Shown here: piece after piece, positions 8,606 through 17,478 of the stretch | Layout of the letters: every line of letters starts with the position of its first letter | Numbering within the stretch: the stretch's first letter is position 1 | Source of the DNA: Streptomyces griseus | Lineage (GTDB): Bacteria > Actinomycetota > Actinomycetes > Streptomycetales > Streptomycetaceae | Direction: 5' to 3' | DNA: 64,000 bases | Assembly: GCF_900460065.1 (NCBI RefSeq) | Contig: NZ_UAVD01000052.1 | Span: 248,001-312,000, forward strand | Made by a program: the position numbers and the translations under genes | Notes under the pieces: generated by a model | Database searches by the model: none | Seen by the model: only the letters and a program-made list of their open reading frames with translations | What the model was told of the DNA's origin: nothing

Positions 8606-10128
8606 GCTCCGGCCTCCGTGCTGGTGTGAGGGCCGGTCCCCGGCCCTTCGCCGTGTGCGGTCGCCGGACCGTCGGGCGCCCCGTGGCCCGATGCCGGTCC
8701 GTCGAAGGGCAGTTCCACCGTGAACAGCGCACCGCCCCCGGGCGCGTTCTGGGCGCGGATCGTGCCGCCGTGGAGGCGCACGTTCTCCTGGGTGATCGCG
8801 AGGCCGAGGCCGCTGCCCGACGAGCGGGAGCGGGCGGCGTCCGCCTTGTAGAAGCGGTCGAAGACGTGGGGCAGCGCGTCGGGGGCGATCCCGGGTCCGC
8901 TGTCGCGCACCTCGGTGATCAGCGAGCCCGCGCGGGACGACAGCCGGACCGTGACGGGTTCGGCCCCGTGGTGCAGGGCGTTGCCGACGAGGTTGGCCAC
9001 GATGACGTCGAAGCGGCGCGGGTCGAGGCGGATCCGGATGCCCTCGGGCAGCTCGGCACGGACCCGGTCCTGCCACTTCCTGCCGGACAGGCTGCGCCTC
9101 ACGGCCTCCGCGGCGTCCACCTCGTCGGTGGTGAGTTCGGCCGCGCGGGCGTCGAAGCGGGACATCTCCATCAGGTCCTCCACCAGCACGGCCAGTTTGC
9201 CGGTCTCGGCGCTGATCAGGCGCACCGCCCGGGCGGTGTCCGGGTCGAGCGTCGCGGCCTCCTCGTCCAGCACGTCCGTGACGGCGAGCATCCCCGCGAG
9301 GGGGGTGCGCAGTTCGTGCGAGACGTCCGAGGCGAAACGCCGGGCCCGCGCCCCGGCGTCCCGGAGTTCCTGCACGGAGTGTTCCAGACGCGCCGCAGAG
9401 CTGTTGAACGTCCGGGCGAGGTCGGCCATCTCGTCCCTGCCGCGCACGGCGATCCGCGCGTCGAGCCGCCCGCCGCCCATGGAGTCCGCGGCACGCCGCA
9501 GTTCACGGACGGGGCGCAGCACGCTGCGCGCGGCGAACAGGGCGGGTACCAACGCCACGGCCAGCCCCGGCAGCGCACCGTCGCGGGCGGCGGTCACCAG
9601 TGCGTCGATGTCCGTCTCCTCGTTCGTCATGGGCATCACGGCGAAGAGGATCAGACCGCTGGGCACCGCGCCGCCGCCCGCGACGACCCGGGTCATCACC
9701 GGCATACCGATGGTGAGATACGCCTTCCCGTCCTTGACGACCCGTTGGAAGCTGCCGTGCGGCGCGGTCCGCGCGGCACGGCGCAGATCTTCGGTCAGCA
9801 CGCCGGAGACGGGCCGGTCGCCCGAGGAGACGCGCGTCGAACCGTACTCGGCGAACACGATCCAGGGATGGGGTTTGGAGCGGGCCGCGATGTCGTACAG
9901 CTCCCACCGGACCGCTTCCAGGTCCAGGGGCAGGCCGGGCACGAACCGCTCGACCTCCTCGCGGAAGGAGGCGACGGCCGTGTCCTGTGCGCGTTCGAGG
10001 ACCGCGCTGCGCGCCTCCCGGTAGGTCAACGCCGCCGTCGTGACCGCGCTGACCGCGGCGACCAGGAGGAACGCGAGCACCAACCGGGTGCGCACGCCGA
10101 ACGCGGCGGACGCTCCGGGTATCTTCAC
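8602..10128 (-). CDS. Sensor histidine kinase (HAMP-HisKA-HATPase)
   Basis: A 508-residue membrane sensor kinase. TM1 is about residues 12-35 (LVLAFLLVAAVSAVTTAAL). An extracytoplasmic sensor follows to about residue 170, then TM2 (LPGLAVALVPALFAA) and HAMP. The phospho-acceptor His lies in FASDVSHELRTPLAGML. The ATPase domain shows N-box NALHHGAEP, DSGPGIAPD and GSGLGLAITQ. GTG at 10128 overlaps the response-regulator stop (GTGA), and the stop overlaps the lipoprotein GTG, so all three genes are translationally coupled. It should phosphorylate the adjacent regulator. The order resembles AfsQ1/Q2/Q3 or CseB/C-type systems, but no sigma factor gene is adjacent and the signal is unknown. Confidence 0.92.
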   Translation of the reverse strand: MKIPGASAAFGVRTRLVLAFLLVAAVSAVTTAALTYREARSAVLERAQDTAVASFREEVERFVPGLPLDLEAVRWELYDIAARSKPHPWIVFAEYGSTRVSSGDRPVSGVLTEDLRRAARTAPHGSFQRVVKDGKAYLTIGMPVMTRVVAGGGAVPSGLILFAVMPMTNEETDIDALVTAARDGALPGLAVALVPALFAARSVLRPVRELRRAADSMGGGRLDARIAVRGRDEMADLARTFNSSAARLEHSVQELRDAGARARRFASDVSHELRTPLAGMLAVTDVLDEEAATLDPDTARAVRLISAETGKLAVLVEDLMEMSRFDARAAELTTDEVDAAEAVRRSLSGRKWQDRVRAELPEGIRIRLDPRRFDVIVANLVGNALHHGAEPVTVRLSSRAGSLITEVRDSGPGIAPDALPHVFDRFYKADAARSRSSGSGLGLAITQENVRLHGGTIRAQNAPGGGALFTVELPFDGPASGHGAPDGPATAHGEGPGTGPHTSTEAGA

Positions 10129-10808
10129 AGCGGACCGAAGCGGTAGCCGAATCCCCGCAGGGTCTGTATGTAGCGGGGGTCCTCGGACCGGTCTTCGATC
10201 TTGATGCGGAGTCGGCGCACGCAGGCGTCCACCAAGCGCACATCGCTGTGGTAGCTGTGGTCCCAGACCTCTTCCAGCAGCCGCTGTCTGCTGAAGACCT
10301 TTCCCGGAGCCGCCGACAGGAACAGCAGCAGCTTCAGCTCGGAAGGGGCGAGGGCGACCGGCTCCGCCGACTTCAGGACGGTGTGGCCGGCACGGTCGAT
10401 GTCCAGGTCGCCGTGGTGTTCGACGGCGGGCCGCACCCCGGCCGGGGCTTCGATGCGGCGCAGCACGGCACGGATGCGGGCCTCGATGACCTCGGTGCGG
10501 GCGGGTTTGACGACGTAGTCGTCCGCACCGGCCTCCAGGCCGACGACGATGTCCATGTCGTCGCCGCGCGCGGTGAGCATGATGATCGGCAACTGGCTGT
10601 CGGCGCGTACGCGGCGGCACACCTCGACACCGTCCATCAGGGGCAGCATCAGATCGAGCAGCAGGAGGTCCGGGCGGAAGGCGTCCAGCGCCGCCAGGCC
10701 GTCCTCTCCGGTCGCGGTGGCGAGGACCTCGTGTCCGCGGCGGCGCAGCCCCATCTCGACGCCGTCGCGTACGGACGGATCATCTTCGACGAGGACGACG
10801 CGTGGCAT
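10125..10808 (-). CDS. OmpR/PhoB-family response regulator
   Basis: A 227-residue two-component regulator. The receiver domain carries the acidic pair in VVLVEDDPS, the phospho-Asp in LLLLDLMLPLMDG (about residue 52), a Thr in LTARG and the conserved Lys in DDYVVKPA. The C-terminal winged-helix domain (about 130-225) ends with the usual VDACVRRLRIKIED and YIQTLRGFGYRF. It is first in the operon and coupled to its kinase by a GTGA overlap. The target genes may include its own operon, but I see no obvious operator upstream. Confidence 0.93.
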   Translation of the reverse strand: MPRVVLVEDDPSVRDGVEMGLRRRGHEVLATATGEDGLAALDAFRPDLLLLDLMLPLMDGVEVCRRVRADSQLPIIMLTARGDDMDIVVGLEAGADDYVVKPARTEVIEARIRAVLRRIEAPAGVRPAVEHHGDLDIDRAGHTVLKSAEPVALAPSELKLLLFLSAAPGKVFSRQRLLEEVWDHSYHSDVRLVDACVRRLRIKIEDRSEDPRYIQTLRGFGYRFGPL

Positions 10809-10898
10809 GCCGGTAGCTCCAGGTCCTGGGACGGCGAGGGCAGAGAAGGGGGCGTTCGGTGAGCGGGCGTCGGGAACGGGCTCCCGGAGGCCGCGGGT

Positions 10899-11525
10899 TC
10901 ACCCGGCGGGGCGGGTGTGGACGCTGACCGCGTAACCGCCGCCGTCGTGGTAGGGGTCGCCGCTCCAGGTGGCCCAGCGCTCCCGGGGGGTCAGTCCGGC
11001 CCCGGCGCACCACTGGTCGAACTCGGCGATGGTCAGCGGTGCTTCGTCGAGCGGCAGGTGTGCCGCGTCCAGCCCCATGCCGGTGACCAGCAGGCCGCCG
11101 GGGCGCAGGGCGGCGGCCAGCTGCCCGACGACGGTCGCTCCGGTACCGGGGGCCAGCAGGGGGATGACGTTTCCGGCGGCGAGCACCAGGTCGAAGCCGG
11201 GTTCCAGGCCGAGGTCGTCCAGCCGGGCCAGGTCGCCGAGGAGCCAGTCCTGTGCGGGCGCTTCGCGGCGGGCGACGGCGAGCATCGAGGAGTCGACGTC
11301 CACGCCGGTGCAGTGGTGGCCCAGCTCGGCGAGGCGGATCGCGATCCGGCCGGTGCCGCACCCCGCGTCGAGCACTCGGGAGGCCGGGGTCAGCAACGCG
11401 GCGCAGAAGGAGGCCTCGCCGTGGACGTCGTGGCCCGACGCGGCGAGCCGTGCGAACCTCCGGGCGTATTCCTCCCCAGCCTGTCCACCGGTCAGTTCCG
11501 CCCAACGGTCGCGTTGCCCAGTCAT
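10899..11525 (-). CDS. Class I SAM-dependent methyltransferase
   Basis: A 208-residue small-molecule methyltransferase. Motif I is VLDAGCGTGRIAIRLAELGH, followed by the acidic CTGVDVDSSML that binds the SAM ribose, and motif II/III region DLVLAAGNVIPLL and LRPGGLLVTGMG. The fold is a minimal Rossmann domain without a recognisable substrate-specificity domain. It is divergent from an APH-like gene, with about 115 bases between them. Substrate unknown. Confidence 0.87.
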   Translation of the reverse strand: MTGQRDRWAELTGGQAGEEYARRFARLAASGHDVHGEASFCAALLTPASRVLDAGCGTGRIAIRLAELGHHCTGVDVDSSMLAVARREAPAQDWLLGDLARLDDLGLEPGFDLVLAAGNVIPLLAPGTGATVVGQLAAALRPGGLLVTGMGLDAAHLPLDEAPLTIAEFDQWCAGAGLTPRERWATWSGDPYHDGGGYAVSVHTRPAG

Positions 11526-11627
11526 GTTCAGCTCGCCTTCCGGTCAGCCCCCAGCGGGAGCATAAACGAGCCCGACACACCGGGTTCGGTTCGGGTGCTC
11601 CGGGACGGCCGGAGGCGTCGGGCTGGT

Positions 11628-11640
11628 TAGAGTCTGCGCC
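11628..11640 (+). promoter_or_regulatory. Minus-10 element of a leaderless APH transcript
   Basis: TAGAGT at 11628-11633 ends 7 bases before the ATG at 11641 and no Shine-Dalgarno sequence is present. This is the usual layout for leaderless mRNAs in Streptomyces. Confidence 0.5.
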
Positions 11641-12459
11641 ATGAGTGATCACCCCGGGCCGGGGGCCGTCACGCCGGAGCTGTTCGGCGTGGGCGGCGAC
11701 TGGCTGGCCGTCACCGCGGGCGAATCGGGCGCCTCCGTCTTTCGCGCCGCGGACGCCACCCGGTACGCCAAGTGCGTGCCCGCCGCGGACGCGGCCGGTC
11801 TTGAGGCGGAACGCGACCGGATCGCCTGGCTGAGCGGGCAGGGCGTACCGGGCCCCCGCGTCCTCGACTGGTACGCCGGTGACGCGGGCGCCTGCCTGGT
11901 CACCCGTGCCGTCCCCGGCGTACCCGCTGATCGGGTGGGCGCCGATGACCTTCGCACTGCCTGGGGGGCCGTCGCGGACGCGGTCCGTCGGCTGCACGAG
12001 GTACCCGTGGCCTCGTGTCCGTTCCGCCGGGGGCTGGACTCCGTGGTCGACGCCGCCCGTGACGTGGTGGCCCGTGGCGCGGTGCATCCGGAGTTCCTGC
12101 CGGTGGAGCAGCGGCTCGCTCCCCCGGCGGAGCTGCTGGCCCGGCTCACCGGGGAGCTCGCCCGTCGGCGCGATCAGGAGGCCGCCGACACGGTCGTCTG
12201 CCACGGTGATCTCTGCCTGCCCAACATCGTCCTCCATCCGGAGACCCTGGAGGTGTCGGGCTTCATCGACCTGGGACGGCTCGGGGCGGCCGACCGCCAC
12301 GCCGACCTGGCGCTGCTGCTGGCCAACGCGCGCGAGACCTGGGTGGACGAGGAGCGGGCGCGGTTCGCCGACGCGGCGTTCGCCGAGCGCTACGGCATCG
12401 CCCCGGACCCGGAACGGCTGCGCTTCTACCTCCATCTCGATCCGCTCACCTGGGGCTAG
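11641..12459 (+). CDS. APH(3'')-like aminoglycoside phosphotransferase
   Basis: A 272-residue kinase of the aminoglycoside 3''-phosphotransferase (streptomycin kinase, StrA-type) group. The catalytic loop is VCHGDLCLPNIVL, with the metal-binding SGFIDLGRLGAADRHADLALLL downstream. Length, and the C-terminus ending FYLHLDPLTWG, match the APH(3'') family as I remember it, so the gene looks intact. It would inactivate streptomycin by phosphorylating the 3''-hydroxyl. There is no streptomycin cluster nearby, so it is either intrinsic resistance or has another substrate. Its TAG stop is the left edge of MITE-like element B. Confidence 0.85.
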   Translation: MSDHPGPGAVTPELFGVGGDWLAVTAGESGASVFRAADATRYAKCVPAADAAGLEAERDRIAWLSGQGVPGPRVLDWYAGDAGACLVTRAVPGVPADRVGADDLRTAWGAVADAVRRLHEVPVASCPFRRGLDSVVDAARDVVARGAVHPEFLPVEQRLAPPAELLARLTGELARRRDQEAADTVVCHGDLCLPNIVLHPETLEVSGFIDLGRLGAADRHADLALLLANARETWVDEERARFADAAFAERYGIAPDPERLRFYLHLDPLTWG

Positions 12460-12565
12460 GTCCTGTCGTCGAACTGCCGTCGTCGCCCGAAGGGCGGACC
12501 TGCGGGGTGAAGTCCCGCCTGCGCGGCGGCGCCTGGCAGGCACGCTCGCTTCGCAACACGCCCTA
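12457..12565. mobile_element. MITE-like element B between two convergent stop codons
   Basis: A 109-bp segment bounded on the left by the TAG stop of the APH gene and on the right by the CTA (TAG on the minus strand) stop of the channel gene. The left end (GGTCCTGTCGTC, then CTGCCGTCGTCGCCCGAAGG) matches the left end of element C. The right end (TTCGCAACACGCCCTA) matches element A. The inner block 12512-12547 is inverted relative to A and C. It may also act as a bidirectional terminator through the CGCCC-GAA-GGGCG hairpin. Confidence 0.6.
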
Positions 12566-14539
12566 ACGGGCTCCCGAGGGTGCGGAGTCCGCTGTGTCGG
12601 ACGCGTCCGGTCCGGCGGCGGGTGCGGGCGGGCCGTGGTGGTCCGTCGCGATGACCACCACCTGGTCCTCGGCGTACCAGACGCGCCGTTCGCCCTTCGG
12701 CGGGTTGAGCCTGATGCCCTGGTCCCCGGTCCCGGTGCGGGTGATGTCGTGCCGGCGGTAGCCGATCGCGCATTCGCCCCGGTCCCGCGCGGCGGCGACG
12801 ACGCCGGCGAACGTGGCCTCGGCTCCCGGGCGGATGTAGGCGCCGGCGGGCCGCAGACAGACGGTGTTGCCCTCGGCGGAGAGCAACTCCTCGAAGACGG
12901 CCGCCAGATGCCGGTTCTGGGCGATCTGAGCCATGAGGAGGCCGATCAGCATCCCGCTGACGATGACGTCGGAGCCGCTGTTCACCGGTGCCAGGGGCCG
13001 GTTCCGGTCGTCGACGAGCTCGGTGACGACCCGCGTCTCGCGTCCGGTTCGCCCGTCCAGCAGGCGCACGGCCAGCAGCGCGACCAGGGTCCAGTCGTCC
13101 GGGTGGTCGGGGCCGTCGCCCCGGTCCGGGCCCAGGACGACCACCGCGTCGTACCGGTCGAGGTCGAGGCCGAGCAGGGTCTCGGGCCGTGACAGGGGGG
13201 CCTGCCTGAAGCGCACGTCGCGACCGGCCGGTTGCCGGTCCTCCGTTCCTCTCGGTCCGGGTACGGCGCTGTCGGCGACCACCTCCACGGAGGAGCCGGT
13301 GCGAGCCGTGCTCCGTAACTGGTCCAGGACCAGGGGGGCCCGGCGGTTCCAGCCGAGCAGCAGCAGCCGCGAAGGATCGTCCGGCTCGGGCCGGGCTGGG
13401 GCGATCACCGCGGCGTCGACGAGATGGCGGCAGTCCTCGACCCGGGTGCTGTCGTCATCGCGGGCGAGCACGATCAACCGGCTTCCGGGCAGGACGGCGG
13501 TGTCGGCAGGCGGGTTCAGCAGCGTTCGGCCCTCGGGCGTGAGCAGCCCCACCACGCAGGAGTGCGGGTGGCTCAGCAGGGTCGGGCCGAAGGGGCCGTG
13601 GTGGAACGCCGTGGAGTCGGCGAGATGGAACTCGTCGCCCGCGAAGTCGAGCAGGTCGCGCAGGACGAGGGAGAGCCCCGGGCGGCCGACGCACTGCGCG
13701 ATCAGCCGGGCCGTGACCGTGTCGGTCTCCAGGACCGTGCCGCGGGGGCCCGCGGCCAGCCGGGCCGGGGCCCGGTAGCGGTCGTCGCGGATCGCGGCGA
13801 GCACCGGCGGCCCGTCCGTGCCCTCGCCGAGGACCGCCCGCAGGCCCAGCAGGACGCGCAGCACCTCCGCGTCGGCCGTCGGTCCGTTCGACGGCAGCAC
13901 CACCACGGTGCTCGCCGATCGCGGGCTGACGCGTGCCAGGACCTCCGGGTCACTGGCGGGGCCGCTGCGGCAGATGATCCGGGCGCGGGAAGCCGGACCG
14001 CCCCGCGCGGTCAGCGCCTCCTCCATCTCGCTCTTGTCGCGGTCGGCGAGCAGCACGATGGCGCGCGGCCGGCGCGGGGCCCGGGCGGCGACCAGTTCAC
14101 CCACCACGGTGGTCACCTGGTCCGACCAGCCCAGCACCAGGACGTGCCCCTGCTCAAGGACGGTGGACCGTCCCCTGCTCAACTCCGCCATCCGCTCGGC
14201 CAGTCCGGTCGTGATCACCCCGACCAGAGTCGATACGCAGAGCAGCGCGACCAGCCCGAGCACAGCGGAGAGCACCAGACGCGGCGGCGTACCGGTGGCC
14301 GCTCCAAGACGCAGCGTCTCCGCGCTCATCCGCCAGGTCGCGATCAGCCGCCCCGAGAGGGACGCGGGCGAACCGGGATCCGTCCACACGAGCAGCAGGC
14401 TGACCGGGACCACGACGGCCAGGCAGGTGATCACCAGCCAGCCCATCAGGGTGCCGGTCGAGCGGGCCAGCGTACGGTCGAACCGGTAGCGTGCCCAGTC
14501 CCGCAACGGCACCCGCGGCCGGCCCTTGGCTGATTCCAC
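12563..14539 (-). CDS. CASTOR/POLLUX-type ion channel with NAD-binding RCK-like domains
   Basis: A 658-residue membrane protein. Two N-terminal hydrophobic segments are clear: LMGWLVITCLAVVVPVSLLL (about residues 28-50) and LVLSAVLGLVALLCVSTLVGVITTGL (about 85-112). The long cytosolic part begins GHVLVLGWSDQVTTVVGEL, an RCK/TrkA-N-like Rossmann motif. A second Rossmann-like stretch (RLLLLGWNRRAPLVLDQL) follows, as in the CASTOR/POLLUX/SYM8 channel family. Streptomyces homologues such as SCO-type lipo-channel proteins carry the same layout. GTG at 14539 is preferred because GAGGGGGA lies 6 bases upstream; the GTG at 14545 would abut it. Transported ion unknown. Confidence 0.8.
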   Translation of the reverse strand: MESAKGRPRVPLRDWARYRFDRTLARSTGTLMGWLVITCLAVVVPVSLLLVWTDPGSPASLSGRLIATWRMSAETLRLGAATGTPPRLVLSAVLGLVALLCVSTLVGVITTGLAERMAELSRGRSTVLEQGHVLVLGWSDQVTTVVGELVAARAPRRPRAIVLLADRDKSEMEEALTARGGPASRARIICRSGPASDPEVLARVSPRSASTVVVLPSNGPTADAEVLRVLLGLRAVLGEGTDGPPVLAAIRDDRYRAPARLAAGPRGTVLETDTVTARLIAQCVGRPGLSLVLRDLLDFAGDEFHLADSTAFHHGPFGPTLLSHPHSCVVGLLTPEGRTLLNPPADTAVLPGSRLIVLARDDDSTRVEDCRHLVDAAVIAPARPEPDDPSRLLLLGWNRRAPLVLDQLRSTARTGSSVEVVADSAVPGPRGTEDRQPAGRDVRFRQAPLSRPETLLGLDLDRYDAVVVLGPDRGDGPDHPDDWTLVALLAVRLLDGRTGRETRVVTELVDDRNRPLAPVNSGSDVIVSGMLIGLLMAQIAQNRHLAAVFEELLSAEGNTVCLRPAGAYIRPGAEATFAGVVAAARDRGECAIGYRRHDITRTGTGDQGIRLNPPKGERRVWYAEDQVVVIATDHHGPPAPAAGPDASDTADSAPSGAR

Positions 14540-14713
14540 TGCCACTCCCCCTCGCCCGCCGCCGCGCACCCCACGGTGGGTGCGGCGGCGGGCGTTCCTC
14601 CCGGCAGGGTGCGGCCTCCGTCCTCGGGGCACACCGGGTTCCGGGGTCGATTCATCCTTTCGGGCGCTCGGTGGCGTCGCGCCGCATGCGTTCCGGCCGG
14701 TGGCCCGTGCCGG

Positions 14714-15541
14714 TCAGCCGGTGGCGCCCTCGGGCTTGCGCCCCCAGGCCGTGAGCATGCCGGCCGACAGCGCGGCGCACTCGTCGCTCTCCAGATACCG
14801 CGCCGCCGCGTCGACGGCCGCGTCGTCGACCAGGCCCGTGGAGAGCATCGCCTCCCTGCCGCGCCGCCAGGTGTCGGCCCAGAAGCGGCTGATGGCGCTG
14901 CCGGGTACCAGCGGCGGTACGTGGATCTCCGCCGCCACCCGCTGGAGCCCCGCCCCGCGCAGGAGGCCCGGGTAGGACGGAACCCGGGAGACGTCGGTGC
15001 CGATGGTGGCCCGCAGCCCCTGCCACATGGCCCGCATCGCCGTGGTGTACGGGGTGACCGGCGTCCGGTCGCTCGTCAGGTCGACCGCGTCGCTGAGCAC
15101 CAGGACGCCTCCGGGTGCGAGGAGTTCGGCCAGGTGCTCGATCAGGCGGTCCCGTTCGGGCAGGTGCATGAGCACGAAACGCGCGTGTACGAGCTGGAAG
15201 CCGCCGGGCGCGAAGCCGGGACGGGTGATGTCGGCCTGGAGCACGTCGAGGCCGGGGACGGGGCGTGCGCTCAGGAACCGTACGTCGCGGTCCACGGCGA
15301 GCACGTTCGCCACCCCTGCCTCCTCCAGCAGCCGGCGGGAGACCGTGCCCGTTCCGGCGCCGATGTCGAGGCAGCGCCATCCCGGTCCGGCGCCGAGAGA
15401 GCGCAGTCGGGCCATCGTGAAGTCGTCGTAGGCGACGGCGCCGAAGTCGATGCGCACCTCCTCCCCGGCCCGGTCGGGGCGGAAGAAGGCCTCGCCGTAA
15501 CGGCCTTCGCCCGACGCGTTCCCGGGCGGAGGGGCGTTCAC
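14714..15541 (-). CDS. Class I SAM-dependent methyltransferase
   Basis: A 275-residue methyltransferase. Motif I is WRCLDIGAGTGTVSRRLLEE, followed by VLAVDRDVRFL, LQADITRPGF and the LAPGGVLVLSDAVDL strand. A C-terminal cap of about 90 residues resembles small-molecule O-methyltransferases. GTG at 15541 overlaps the stop of a 32-codon ORF upstream as GTGA; it lacks its own Shine-Dalgarno sequence, so expression is probably coupled to that ORF. Longer in-frame starts (15652) fall on the upstream ORF's ribosome-binding site and have poorer codon bias. Substrate unknown. Confidence 0.85.
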   Translation of the reverse strand: MNAPPPGNASGEGRYGEAFFRPDRAGEEVRIDFGAVAYDDFTMARLRSLGAGPGWRCLDIGAGTGTVSRRLLEEAGVANVLAVDRDVRFLSARPVPGLDVLQADITRPGFAPGGFQLVHARFVLMHLPERDRLIEHLAELLAPGGVLVLSDAVDLTSDRTPVTPYTTAMRAMWQGLRATIGTDVSRVPSYPGLLRGAGLQRVAAEIHVPPLVPGSAISRFWADTWRRGREAMLSTGLVDDAAVDAAARYLESDECAALSAGMLTAWGRKPEGATG

Positions 15542-15636
15542 GCCATCACCGGTACGAGGTCGTGTCGGGCGTCCGCGGTCCGCCGGGGCCCTCGGCCGCC
15601 GGCCGGGGGGATCAGCGGATGGTCGAGCGGTTTCAT
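15538..15636 (-). CDS. 32-residue coupled leader or precursor peptide
   Basis: An ATG with GGAGAGG 7 bases upstream opens a 32-codon frame (starts MKPLDHPLIPPAGG, ends ARHDLVPVMA). Its TGA overlaps the GTG of the methyltransferase as GTGA. Third positions are G or C in about 27 of 32 codons, better than the competing frame. It could be a translational leader for the methyltransferase or a small peptide that the enzyme modifies. No known peptide family is recognised. Confidence 0.5.
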   Translation of the reverse strand: MKPLDHPLIPPAGGRGPRRTADARHDLVPVMA

Positions 15637-15790
15637 GGCCGGGCCTCTCCACGCGGCGGGGCGGTGCGGGGGCGGTCCCGGTCGGGTCCGCCCCCGGCCA
15701 TCCTCCCCCCGCGGTCGCCCGCTCGGCCGAGGCTCGCCGCGCCCGGGGCCGATCGGTGCGAACCGGGCGGGTGCGCCCGGGTCCCGCGGG

Positions 15791-17176
15791 TCAGGGCTGG
15801 ACCGGCATGGACCAGCAGTTGGAGGTGGACGGTTTCCCGGCGAGCCGGTCGGTGAGCCAGCCGATCGCAGCGCCCTGGTCGGTGAGGAGGGGCACGAGGT
15901 GGTTGGTGAGGATCTTGTCGCCGAGGTTGGGCAGGACGACGGCGTCGTAGGTGACGTCGCCGCCCTTGCGGCACCAATCGACGGCCAGTTGACGGGCCTG
16001 TGCGTGCGGGACGATGTCGTCGTGGACGCCGGTGGCCACACGCACGGGGCCGGACGGCTTGAGCGTTCCGATGCGCTGCCGGTCCAGGGCCGCCCTGGCC
16101 CGGGGCTCGGCGGCGATGATCTCGCCGATGCTCCTTCCGCTGGTGGTCCAGGTGCCGCTCTTGGTGAATCCGTAGCCGAAGAGGGCGTCTCCGACGCACA
16201 TGGTGGAGGCATCGGCCAGGGCGGCCTTCCCGGCGGCTCCGATGTTCGCCTCGACGACCGCCCGCAGGTCGGGGTCGGCCTGGGCGAAGCCGTTGATCGA
16301 CCAGGCCAGCGCACCGGCGAGGGCACTTCCGTCGATGCCCTTCATGACCGAGGTCAGGTCCGCCGGGGGCGCGCCGGCGTAGGTTCCGGCGAGGCGGACG
16401 TCGGGGGCGTAGGTGGGCTGGAGTTCGGCGGCCGCCGCGCTGGCGCCGCCGCCCTGGCTGTAGCCGTACAGGCCCGTGCGGGACGCCGCGGTGACCGAGG
16501 CTCCGGGCACGGAGCGCGCGGCGCGTGCCGCGTCGAGGAGGGCGTGTCCCTGGTCGAGGCGGTTGACGTAGGTGTGCAGCCGGTCCGTGGCGCCCAGGCC
16601 GACGTAGTCGGTGACGACCACGGCCGCCCCGGTGGCCAGGATCCGGTAGACGGCCAGGGCTTCGTAGCCCACGGACACGGTGTCGCCGTTCAGGGTCAGC
16701 GGGTGCTGAAGGGCGAAGGACGGTGCGCACTGGTCGCCCTGGCCCATGGTGCCCGAGGCGAGCGCGACCAGGGGGCGCGGTCCGGATCCCTTCCAGGCCG
16801 CGGAGGGCTCGATGTAGGCCCCGGTCACGGCGACGGGCGCCCCGGTCGAGTCGGTGGACCTGTACATGAGACGGGTCGCGGTTCCCGGCATCGGGCGGCC
16901 GTCGAGGCCGGGGATGTTCAGGCCGAGGGGCAGGGCCTCGCTGCGGATCAGCGCGCCGTTCTCGGCGGGCAGTGCGGCGGGAGGCGTGTAGAACTCCGGG
17001 ATGGTGACGCCCCGGGAGACGACCGGAGGGGCCTCGGCCGCGGATGCCGGGACGGCGGCCAGGCCCGCGCAGACGGTTCCGGCGGCCACGGTGCAGGCCA
17101 GGAGGCGCAGGCGGACCGACGGGCGGCGGTTCGCGGGGGTTGCGGCGGAACGGGAACGGGCTCTCGTGCGGCTCAC
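15791..17176 (-). CDS. Secreted lipase (LIP family, alpha/beta hydrolase)
   Basis: A 461-residue secreted lipase of the fungal/actinobacterial secretory lipase family. The start GTG at 17176 follows GAGGAG. A long basic n-region and hydrophobic core (RLRLLACTVAAGTVCAGLAAV) with an ASA cleavage site form the signal peptide; the arginine-rich front could suit Tat, but no clear twin-Arg motif is seen. The nucleophile elbow is GLYGYSQGGGAS, and the acid/histidine region is GVHDDIVPHAQARQL followed by NLGDKILTNHL. Triacylglycerol or ester hydrolysis outside the cell is expected. It is divergent from a TetR gene, with palindromes between them, suggesting repression. Confidence 0.88.
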   Translation of the reverse strand: MSRTRARSRSAATPANRRPSVRLRLLACTVAAGTVCAGLAAVPASAAEAPPVVSRGVTIPEFYTPPAALPAENGALIRSEALPLGLNIPGLDGRPMPGTATRLMYRSTDSTGAPVAVTGAYIEPSAAWKGSGPRPLVALASGTMGQGDQCAPSFALQHPLTLNGDTVSVGYEALAVYRILATGAAVVVTDYVGLGATDRLHTYVNRLDQGHALLDAARAARSVPGASVTAASRTGLYGYSQGGGASAAAAELQPTYAPDVRLAGTYAGAPPADLTSVMKGIDGSALAGALAWSINGFAQADPDLRAVVEANIGAAGKAALADASTMCVGDALFGYGFTKSGTWTTSGRSIGEIIAAEPRARAALDRQRIGTLKPSGPVRVATGVHDDIVPHAQARQLAVDWCRKGGDVTYDAVVLPNLGDKILTNHLVPLLTDQGAAIGWLTDRLAGKPSTSNCWSMPVQP

Positions 17177-17300
17177 GGTGTGCTCCTCGTCGCGGGATCC
17201 GGTGTGGCCGGTGCAGATGGGACCGGGGCGGCTTGACCGCATGTCTCTCCGCGGCGCGGCTCTCCGCGCGGTGCGGGTCTTCATGCGGGTGGTTCACGGC

Positions 17301-17374
17301 AAGTGCCCGGAGAACCAGCGGTGTTACTCGCTGGTCACTTGCGGCAGCGTAGGTCTTCGTGTCACTCAGTGACA
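17301..17374. promoter_or_regulatory. Operator region between lipase and TetR genes
   Basis: The 302-base gap between the divergent genes holds two palindromes. TGTCACT and AGTGACA flank one base at 17360-17374. ACCAGCG (17314-17320) pairs with CGCTGGT (17329-17335) across 8 bases, and AAGTG/CACTT extend it outward to 17301-17340. Either is a plausible site for the adjacent TetR protein. Confidence 0.6.
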
Positions 17375-17478
17375 AGACGTCTGCATGCGCCGATTCCGCC
17401 GTGGTCGCTATGCTCTGCGGAACAGGGCCGACTCCGGGGGTGCGGGTGCGTGAACTGCCGTCCGCGGAAGGCGGACCG

